This document shows positions 7,926 to 13,121 of a stretch of 14,774 nt of DNA, piece after piece. The first letter of the stretch is position 1. Each line of letters begins with the position of its first letter. Source of the stretch: Patescibacteria group bacterium (GTDB taxonomy: Bacteria; Patescibacteriota; Saccharimonadia; Saccharimonadales; CAIOMD01); assembly GCA_030917025.1 (NCBI GenBank), contig JAUPVN010000046.1, forward strand, positions 1-14,774, in the 5' to 3' direction. The notes below the pieces were generated by a model. That model saw only the letters and a list, made by a program, of their open reading frames with translations. It was not told the DNA's origin and ran no database searches. The translations under genes and the position numbers were made by a program.

Positions 7926-8007
7926 CTCACTTTAGAAGATGGGGCCAAGGTCATTGCTATTAAAAAAACAAACCAATCACTAATGTTACTGGTTAATTTG
8001 TAACAAC

Positions 8008-8028
8008 TATAATAGCTTGCCTATTATA
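8008..8028. repeat. AT-rich 8-bp inverted repeat
   Basis: Arms TATAATAG and CTATTATA with loop CTTGC. On the plus strand a T6 run follows at 8033-8038, resembling an intrinsic terminator, but no plus-strand gene precedes it. On the minus strand one arm supplies a TATAAT box. Confidence 0.5.
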
Positions 8029-8051
8029 CTACTTTTTTAGGTACTAGTAAA
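8023..8051 (-). promoter_or_regulatory. Promoter reading leftward into the tRNA-like region
   Basis: On the minus strand TTTACT (8051-8046) is followed by a 17-nt spacer and TATAAT (8028-8023). Transcription would start near 8016 and pass through both damaged tRNA-Glu copies toward the intact tRNA. The overlap with an inverted repeat makes the call uncertain. Confidence 0.4.
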
Positions 8052-8158
8052 TAAGGCCTTTTTGCTATTTTAATTATTTTTGTTAGCTATAAGAGCGGTC
8101 AGTCATTGCTCGTGTTGCTACTACTATATAAGCATATTATTAACAAAAATACTAGTGG

Positions 8159-8167
8159 TTATCCACA
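8159..8167 (+). promoter_or_regulatory. DnaA-box-like nonamer
   Basis: TTATCCACA matches the DnaA-box consensus exactly. It is a single site lying within a small GTGG-TTAT-CCAC palindrome, 39 nt beyond the sensor kinase stop. No cluster of boxes was found, so an origin is not supported. Confidence 0.35.
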
Positions 8168-8205
8168 ACTATCTAATAAATTGCGCAAAAAATGTATACA
8201 AAGGT

Positions 8206-10395
8206 CTATTTAGGTAAATCTGTTGTATTGGGTAAAACTTTGCTTAAGGCAAAACTAAAGCCAAAGGTACTGCCTTTATCTTGTATACTGTTAAATATTA
8301 CAGAACCACCTTGGGCAATAATAACTTTTTTAGCCATATATAGCCCTAAGCCGGTGCCATCTGGGCGAGCTTTTTGGGCATTGTCTGCTCTAAAAAACTT
8401 AGTGAATAGCTCGTGTTGAGATTTTTTTGGTACACCAATGCCTGTATCTACAACCCTTAGTTCTACTGATTTTTTATTAGCGTTTAAAGCAACTGTAATG
8501 CTTCCGCCACTTGGGGTGTAATATATTGCATTGTCTATAAAGTTCATAATTACCTGATGTATCTTTGTTTCATCTAGCATTAGCGTAGGAAAGTCTTTGG
8601 GGCAATCTACCTTAAGTGTTAAGCCTCTTGCGGCTGCGGTAGTTTGTAGTTGCTCTACCTCTGTTTGTACAACTTGTGGTAAGTCTACCTCGCTTGGTTC
8701 TATAACAAATTTACCAGTCTTTAAACGGCTAACATTTAATAAATCTGCAATTAAATAAACCATCCGCTGGCTGCTAGTAAAGGCTTGGCTTAAAAAGGTT
8801 TTTTGCTGATCGTTTATGGGGCCGGCATCGCCCTCTAACAACATGCTTATGTAACCCTTTACAGATGTTAATGGTGTACGCAATTGGTGCGATGCCATAC
8901 TAATAAACTCATCTTTGGCCTCATCTAAAGATTTTAGCTTTTCGTTAGACTTTTGCAAATCTGTAGTAGCTTTTTTAACATTTTGCTGCAATGTTTCGTT
9001 AAACCGCTCAATTTCTATAAATCTTAAATGGCTCTGTACTGCAATTGCCGTTTCATCAGCAATAATTTCAAAAAGCTGAATGTCTCTATTGCTATAATTA
9101 GTGCCGTTCTTTTTTAAACCAAGAACCAAATAACCAACTGTTTTTGAATCTGTAATCATTTTAATTATACAGCCAATATTCAATAAATCTAATAGAGTAT
9201 TAAACTTTAAATTCATATTTTTATCATTACTTACATAAATTGATTTTTTATCTAATTTATCAAAAGATTCAACCAAATCTTCCCACTTTGGATTACTAAA
9301 TAGTTTAACATTACTGCCATATATATGAGATTCTACTGCAGCTGCTTTATCTAAATAATAATCTGCATATTCTAATTTAATTTCTTTCTCAATTATATTA
9401 ATGTTATTAGTCAATACATTCTCTAAGTCTAATGAACTTGCTAAATTTAAATTAATATTGTTTATCACAAACTGTGGATCGTATTTATCACGAAAAAATA
9501 TTTTATTAGTAATCTTATCAAAATATTTTTTTAATTTAATAATTAATAGAAATACTAGCAACGCTGAGAAGGTATATAGAACTTCCTGTTTAAGAGACAC
9601 ATCAGTGTCTGGGAAAAATATACTATTCAACACAAAGAAAGTTATTAAACCGTAAATTGTACCTATCAATAATAGTAACGATATATATGCAACATAACGT
9701 AATATTACTGTCTTAATTACAAAAAGTTTTTGGCTTGCTATAGAGTACCCAAAACCAAAGATTAATACCAACATAGATAAGGGCCCTAAATTAGTTAAGT
9801 AAAAAGAATCAATAACTACAGGTATAACCAAATTTGTAAATACTGAAATCGATAATGTAATAAATACACTAACTAGTAGAATTTTTAACTTTAGTTTATC
9901 TTGCATATTCGAGGTGTAATAACCCTTAGCAAGAAGCAATACTGTGTATACGACGGTTAAAATAATGCTTACAAAATATATATAAGCGTATTCACCAAAT
10001 ATCAATGCCGTAACGCTATCTAATATCTCTATATCCCTAAGAATCAAAGAACTTAGACTAAGAAAAGATACAATTAACATATTGAGTATTAATATTTTAG
10101 TAACTATAGTAAAAAATCTATTGTTATCAGTTATGTAGTAAGAAAATAACAAGATAAATACTAGTGAAATACCTGCAAAAAATAAAACTAAATGATTTAT
10201 AAACAACAATAAGGATTGTGATAACCCAATATTATTTGAGAATAGATTAGATAATAACCATAAAGAAACCGATATAGTAAGAAATAAAAAGGACATATTA
10301 AGTTTTTTATGATAGTTATTGGCTGCAACTAAAATACCTAAATAGATAAGTGCGAAAATAGATAAAGAATATAAAACTATATATAATGTATACAT
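8206..10395 (-). CDS. Membrane sensor histidine kinase (multi-TM, GAF, HisKA, HATPase)
   Basis: This 729-residue kinase should autophosphorylate on a histidine and pass phosphate to a response regulator. Residues 1-290 contain eight to nine hydrophobic segments, resembling the HisKA_7TM-type sensor region. About 308-460 looks like a GAF domain (ends GLKKNGTNYSNRDIQLFEIIADETAIAV). A coiled coil spans about 462-495. HisKA carries ASHQLRTPL with phospho-acceptor H503. The ATPase domain has the N-box (MNFIDNAIYYTP, N618 and N622), DTGIGVP (650-656) and DGTGLGLYMAKK (679-690). All catalytic elements are present. The ATG at 10395 is preceded by TATAAT at 11 nt. The N-terminal half is far more AT-rich than the kinase core. 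No receiver gene is adjacent on its strand; the nearest are the two receivers at 12.4-13.1 kb. Its signal is unknown. Confidence 0.93.
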   Translation of the reverse strand: MYTLYIVLYSLSIFALIYLGILVAANNYHKKLNMSFLFLTISVSLWLLSNLFSNNIGLSQSLLLFINHLVLFFAGISLVFILLFSYYITDNNRFFTIVTKILILNMLIVSFLSLSSLILRDIEILDSVTALIFGEYAYIYFVSIILTVVYTVLLLAKGYYTSNMQDKLKLKILLVSVFITLSISVFTNLVIPVVIDSFYLTNLGPLSMLVLIFGFGYSIASQKLFVIKTVILRYVAYISLLLLIGTIYGLITFFVLNSIFFPDTDVSLKQEVLYTFSALLVFLLIIKLKKYFDKITNKIFFRDKYDPQFVINNINLNLASSLDLENVLTNNINIIEKEIKLEYADYYLDKAAAVESHIYGSNVKLFSNPKWEDLVESFDKLDKKSIYVSNDKNMNLKFNTLLDLLNIGCIIKMITDSKTVGYLVLGLKKNGTNYSNRDIQLFEIIADETAIAVQSHLRFIEIERFNETLQQNVKKATTDLQKSNEKLKSLDEAKDEFISMASHQLRTPLTSVKGYISMLLEGDAGPINDQQKTFLSQAFTSSQRMVYLIADLLNVSRLKTGKFVIEPSEVDLPQVVQTEVEQLQTTAAARGLTLKVDCPKDFPTLMLDETKIHQVIMNFIDNAIYYTPSGGSITVALNANKKSVELRVVDTGIGVPKKSQHELFTKFFRADNAQKARPDGTGLGLYMAKKVIIAQGGSVIFNSIQDKGSTFGFSFALSKVLPNTTDLPK

Positions 10396-10406
10396 AAGTT
10401 ATATAT

Positions 10407-10412
10407 ATTATA
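10407..10412 (-). promoter_or_regulatory. -10 box of the sensor kinase gene
   Basis: A perfect TATAAT on the minus strand, 11 nt before the ATG and within the 51-nt gap after the E1-like gene. It implies a leader of about 5 nt with no Shine-Dalgarno site. AT-richness lowers certainty. Confidence 0.4.
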
Positions 10413-10446
10413 TGCTAATAGCCTTAAACAGAATAGCAGTAATATA

Positions 10447-11349
10447 CTACACCTTGGGTGAGCGTCCTAGCAGATTATTAATTACTAAACGCGCTATTGA
10501 TTTTTTGTACGACAGCCTTGGATGCTTAGTAACAAAACTAGCTCCCGACATAGGATCATATACCCTAACTCTATTAACATATGTGGGTTGCGGAAATTTA
10601 TTCGATTTGCCCAAATTAAAGTCCATTAGAACTTTAAAGACTTCCGTTACAGCAAGAGAGCCCGCTACCCCAACACCCGGATATACCGAAGGTGCAGGTA
10701 TTAAACCTTGTGCTACCTTCTTAAATTCTTCTAAATCAACGTAGGGCGGAACATATGGCAGCCACTCCGACAATGGCGCGTCGACCATAGCATTATTGCC
10801 ATCATTCAGCCTTTCGGTATCGACGCCCAGTACATCTTCAAGTGTGGGTCCGTTAGGATGGAATGAGCGTACATTGGCCCCAAAGGCAACATTCATCGCC
10901 ATAACAACTGGTATGCCTTGTAATCTAGCAAATTTACCTATCATAATACCAATGTCGGGGTGAGTAAAATCTGTTTCATCAACTATTAAGTCAGCCTCTG
11001 AGACTATACCTTCAATATTATCTCTTGTTACGCCCTCAGGATAAGTAATAACCTCAAAACTATCAGATATGGCTAAACCAATATCTTTAACATGTTGACT
11101 TACTGCTATGGCTTTATTAACACCTATAGTATTTATATTACTAGCAGTTTGTCGTGTAGCATTAGGCCTATCAAAAGCTTCAGGATCAGCTGTAATTAAA
11201 CTTCCGACCCCCATGCGAGCCAGCCCTTCAGCGACTACACCCCCATCACCGCCAACACCAAGCACGGCAATTCTTGAATCCTTCAAAACATCCTGGCCTG
11301 CTCTTGTAAATATTGGAGAATTTCTTGAGAAAGGGTCTTCACTACTCAT
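10447..11349 (-). CDS. ThiF/E1-like adenylyltransferase without cysteine
   Basis: This 300-residue Rossmann-type protein belongs to the ThiF/MoeB/E1 superfamily, which adenylates a carboxylate (often the C-terminal Gly of a ubiquitin-like protein). It shows the N-terminal FSRNSPIFTRAGQDVL, the glycine-rich ATP loop GVGGDGGVVAEGLARMGVG (31-49), the acidic strand end D55, the N-x-x-R-Q element NATRQ (63-67), K79, and DETD (124-127) at the Mg-binding position where MoeB has DCTD. The sequence contains no cysteine at all, so neither the thioester cysteine nor the CxxC zinc sites of MoeB/ThiF are possible. Adenylation without thiol transfer is therefore the likely chemistry. The ATG shares one base with the stop of the acyltransferase-like gene (TAATG), implying coupled translation and a shared pathway. 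No ubiquitin-like or sulfur-carrier gene is nearby. The substrate is unknown. Confidence 0.85.
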   Translation of the reverse strand: MSSEDPFSRNSPIFTRAGQDVLKDSRIAVLGVGGDGGVVAEGLARMGVGSLITADPEAFDRPNATRQTASNINTIGVNKAIAVSQHVKDIGLAISDSFEVITYPEGVTRDNIEGIVSEADLIVDETDFTHPDIGIMIGKFARLQGIPVVMAMNVAFGANVRSFHPNGPTLEDVLGVDTERLNDGNNAMVDAPLSEWLPYVPPYVDLEEFKKVAQGLIPAPSVYPGVGVAGSLAVTEVFKVLMDFNLGKSNKFPQPTYVNRVRVYDPMSGASFVTKHPRLSYKKSIARLVINNLLGRSPKV

Positions 11350-12194
11350 TACGACATTTCCACTCTACGCATTAAGTTACTTTGAAAATACCCCATACCA
11401 TTACCCGCCCGTTTAGTGTCAAAGAATTCTCTTAAAATTATACTGTCGGTTTTATCTTTAGTCACAGATTTATCAACTTCTTCTGGCTTTATCATAACTG
11501 GTATATTTAAAGTATCGTTATAATCTGGTAGACGCTTTGCGGCACCTAACTGCTTCATTGGCATACCTATGGATTGCAACAGATCCCAGAAAGGCTGCTC
11601 TATTACAAAATATACACTCGGTACTTTATGTTCACCGCATAATCTTGTGATTGCCCTAATCAATGCAAGGTTAATTTTATGCTGAGTAAATTCATCTTCA
11701 TCCCTAGCTATAAAACGAGATACCTCTACAGAACCTGGCTTAGGCCTTAAATCATCGTCAATATCAGTAAAATATTCTTCTATTGGCAATTTTCCAGATC
11801 GGTCTCTAAATATAACCCTTGCACCACCTTTTATATCTTCTTGTCCACCGCCCATGGCAACTACAGCAATATGTAAAGAACTAGAATCTAAATCATCAGT
11901 TTCACGCCCTAATTCATCTTTATCTTCTGGACGTAGAAAATGCATATCATCGACATAGACCCTGCCCCTAAACCTAAGACCTCTATCATATAGTTCTGGG
12001 TGCTCAGCATTATCAGGATCCTTAGGATAACTAGCAGTACGCCCAATCCAATATGCAATTCTTGGATCAATTCTGCTTTTACCCTCGTGCCTTGACACAA
12101 CGGGCCTAGGCTCGCGCGGGCTTTCCTCGCGCGGGCTTTCTCTAACATTTCTAGTGGGTGATATATATAGCATAATATTTATAAAAAACTCCAA
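11349..12194 (-). CDS. LuxI/FeeM-like N-acyltransferase homologue (GNAT fold)
   Basis: This 281-residue protein resembles the autoinducer-synthase branch of the GNAT fold, which includes LuxI acyl-homoserine-lactone synthases, FeeM N-acyl amino acid synthases and PEP-CTERM-associated acyltransferases. Visible matches, in order, are the basic helix RFRGRVYVDD (74-83), E98-T-D-D-L-D, SSLHIAVV (105-112), GGARVIFR (123-130), LPIEEYF (136-142), the hallmark EVSRF (157-161), and a C-terminal half with LIRAITRLCGEHKVPSVYF and IGMPMKQLG. Transfer of an acyl group to an amino compound is the inferred activity. The N-terminus (about 1-40) is charged and contains a two-unit repeat (ESPRE, SPREP). The longest frame starts at TTG 12194; ATG 12173 (residue 8) is a real alternative, and neither has an ideal ribosome site. 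It is probably the first gene of the unit with the E1-like gene. Direct AHL synthesis should not be assumed. Confidence 0.7.
   Translation of the reverse strand: MEFFINIMLYISPTRNVRESPREESPREPRPVVSRHEGKSRIDPRIAYWIGRTASYPKDPDNAEHPELYDRGLRFRGRVYVDDMHFLRPEDKDELGRETDDLDSSSLHIAVVAMGGGQEDIKGGARVIFRDRSGKLPIEEYFTDIDDDLRPKPGSVEVSRFIARDEDEFTQHKINLALIRAITRLCGEHKVPSVYFVIEQPFWDLLQSIGMPMKQLGAAKRLPDYNDTLNIPVMIKPEEVDKSVTKDKTDSIILREFFDTKRAGNGMGYFQSNLMRRVEMS
12111..12140. repeat. Perfect 15-bp tandem repeat (two units) in the acyltransferase gene
   Basis: CTCGCGCGGGCTTTC occurs twice back to back (12111-12125 and 12126-12140). It is in frame and encodes two pentapeptides of the SPREE/SPREP type near the N-terminus. 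Its GC content is much higher than that of the surrounding DNA. Confidence 0.85.
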
Positions 12195-12273
12195 ACTAAC
12201 TTACCCTAAATATTTGTAAGAAAGCTCGAAGTTTTTATTTAATAATGTTCTTTTAGCTCTTTGGCTTATGTTT

Positions 12274-12302
12274 ATTTAACACCATTTGACAATAATAGTC
12301 AA
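12274..12302 (-). promoter_or_regulatory. Promoter of the acyltransferase/E1-like operon
   Basis: On the minus strand TTGACT (12302-12297), a 17-nt spacer, and TTAAAT (12279-12274) form a reasonable sigma-70-type promoter. The predicted start near 12267 gives a leader of about 70-95 nt depending on the start codon. Its -35 is one arm of a palindrome. Confidence 0.45.
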
Positions 12303-12304
12303 AT
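12284..12304. promoter_or_regulatory. Palindrome in the divergent promoter region, possible operator
   Basis: Arms ATTTGAC (12284-12290) and GTCAAAT (12298-12304) are perfect inverted repeats with a 7-nt spacer, centred between the divergent acyltransferase and receiver genes. Each arm also contains a -35-like TTGAC(A/T), so the symmetry may simply reflect back-to-back promoters. A repressor or activator site is the alternative. Confidence 0.45.
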
Positions 12305-12344
12305 ATTTTTTACAAAATTATTCTAAAGAGTACAGATAATCAAG

Positions 12345-12350
12345 TACAAT
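12345..12350 (+). promoter_or_regulatory. -10 box directly before the first receiver gene
   Basis: TACAAT followed by 6 nt (AGGGTT) and the ATG. If used, it would give a leaderless mRNA. A more distal alternative is TTGACA at 12286-12291 with a poor -10 near 12309-12316. Confidence 0.4.
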
Positions 12351-12356
12351 AGGGTT

Positions 12357-12725
12357 ATGAATAAAATTTGTATTGTAGAAGATGATGAATCTATTATAGA
12401 TATTTACAGATACAAATTAACATCTGCAGGTTATGATGTTTGCTTAGCTAAAGACGGCAAAGAAGCTTTAGTTGTTTTAAAAAAAGAAAAACCAGATTTA
12501 ATACTATTAGACATTAAAATGCCCTATTTACCCGGAAACGAGGTATTAAAACAAGTAAGAGCCACAGACTGGGGTGCAAATATTAAAGTAATAGTGCTAA
12601 CAAACATTAGCAAAAGCGAGGCTCCTGCAGATTTTAGATTTTTGGGGGTATCACAATATATTGTAAAAGCTCATTACACCCCCGCCCAAGTGCTTAAAAT
12701 TATACAACAAACACTAAACAATTAA
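12357..12725 (+). CDS. Single-domain response regulator (CheY-like receiver)
   Basis: This 122-residue protein is a receiver domain only. It shows the acidic cluster E8-D9-D10 (IVEDDE), phospho-acceptor D52 in LLDIKMP, T82 in VLTN and K104 in YIVKA, so it should be phosphorylated by a histidine kinase. There is no DNA-binding or enzymatic output domain. The nearest kinase is the sensor at 8.2-10.4 kb, on the opposite strand. A closely related receiver follows after 15 nt and then the murD-type ligase gene, so it heads a plus-strand operon. Output is presumably by protein-protein contact or phosphorelay; the partner is not visible. Confidence 0.92.
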   Translation: MNKICIVEDDESIIDIYRYKLTSAGYDVCLAKDGKEALVVLKKEKPDLILLDIKMPYLPGNEVLKQVRATDWGANIKVIVLTNISKSEAPADFRFLGVSQYIVKAHYTPAQVLKIIQQTLNN

Positions 12726-12734
12726 TGATATACT
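12726..12734 (+). promoter_or_regulatory. Extended -10 between the two receiver genes
   Basis: TGATATACT, overlapping the end of the first receiver gene, followed by 6 nt and the ATG of the second. It could start a separate leaderless transcript for receiver 2 and the wall genes. Confidence 0.45.
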
Positions 12735-12740
12735 TTTAAT

Positions 12741-13115
12741 ATGGCACTAAAAATTGCAATTATAGAAGACGACCAAGCAATATCCCAAATGTACAGAATG
12801 AAATTTGAGGCAGAGGGTTTTATTGTAGAAACAGCAGAAAATGGTAAATTTGGTCTAGAACTTGCTAAAGAAATGAAACCAAACATTATTTTGTTAGACC
12901 TTATGATGCCAGAAATGAACGGCGATAAAATGTTAGATCAAATGCGCAAAACTACTTGGGGCAAAGACATTAAGGTAATTATTTTAACCAACATGGGCGA
13001 ACAAGAAGCTCCCACCGGCTTAAAAGAACTAAATGTAGAAGATTTTATTGTAAAAGCAGAAATGACACCAAGGCAGGTGGCAGATCTTGTAAAAAAGCGG
13101 CTTGGCGTATCTTAA
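12741..13115 (+). CDS. Second single-domain response regulator (CheY-like receiver)
   Basis: This 124-residue receiver is a tandem paralogue of the preceding gene. Phosphorylation residues are intact: E9-D10-D11 in IIEDD, D53 in LLDLMMP, T83 in ILTN and K105 in FIVKA. Shared positions with the first copy include a TxWGxxIKVIxLTN stretch and the EAP motif, which points to gene duplication. There is no output domain. The ligase gene begins 6 nt after its stop, so it is most likely cotranscribed with peptidoglycan genes. Whether it regulates them is unknown. Confidence 0.92.
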   Translation: MALKIAIIEDDQAISQMYRMKFEAEGFIVETAENGKFGLELAKEMKPNIILLDLMMPEMNGDKMLDQMRKTTWGKDIKVIILTNMGEQEAPTGLKELNVEDFIVKAEMTPRQVADLVKKRLGVS

Positions 13116-13121
13116 ATTGGT

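Larger units (their letters stand above)
7834..7962 (-). pseudogene. tRNA-Glu 5' copy with structured insert in the D-loop
   Basis: Positions 7932-7962 repeat 31 bp of the intact gene and its leader (7623-7653) without a mismatch, including the leader region back to the edge of the -10 box. On the other side, GATTTCCTA (7834-7842) matches the D-arm and following bases of tRNA-Glu. Between them, 89 nt (7843-7931) replace 4 nt of the D-loop. The insert is GC-richer than its surroundings and full of hairpins. The anticodon arm and 3' half are not recognisable, so it is probably not a functional tRNA; a structured non-coding RNA is an alternative. Confidence 0.55.
7638..8205. other. Gene-free stretch: tRNA-Glu-like remnants, hairpins, promoter-like sequences
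   Basis: No protein-coding frame is supported between the tRNA-Glu 5' end and the sensor kinase stop. The stretch holds two further copies of the tRNA-Glu 5' segment (near 7747 and 7932), several strong palindromes (7719-7736, 7861-7902, 7909-7925, 8008-8028), promoter-like elements reading leftward, and one DnaA-box-like nonamer near the kinase gene. From about 8041 to 8158 nothing specific is seen beyond AT-rich sequence. Confidence 0.7.

Noticed and set aside
7617..7962. Repeats around tRNA-Glu considered as a CRISPR array
   Set aside because: Only three copies, unequal spacing of about 130 and 180 nt, and the repeat is the tRNA-Glu 5' end itself.
8008..8038. Plus-strand intrinsic terminator
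   Set aside because: Although hairpin plus T6 fits, no plus-strand transcription unit precedes it, so the minus-strand promoter reading was preferred.
8130..8175. Intrinsic terminator after the sensor kinase
   Set aside because: The GTGG/CCAC stem is only 4 bp, and the T5 run lies several bases beyond it; too weak to call.
7638..8205. Origin of replication in the long gene-free stretch
   Set aside because: Only one DnaA-box-like site, no dnaA/dnaN nearby, and genes on both sides run the same way.
8192..8419. Plus-strand frame opposite the sensor kinase ATPase domain
   Set aside because: It is antisense to the conserved kinase domain and has no motif or start signal of its own.
11909..12148. 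Overlapping 79-residue minus-strand frame within the acyltransferase gene
   Set aside because: No recognisable motif, and the larger frame carries conserved family motifs over the same bases.
11349..12194. Calling the acyltransferase a true acyl-homoserine-lactone synthase (luxI)
   Set aside because: EVSRF and GGAR are also shared by FeeM-type and PEP-CTERM-associated acyltransferases, no LuxR-type regulator is present, and the N-terminal part differs from LuxI.
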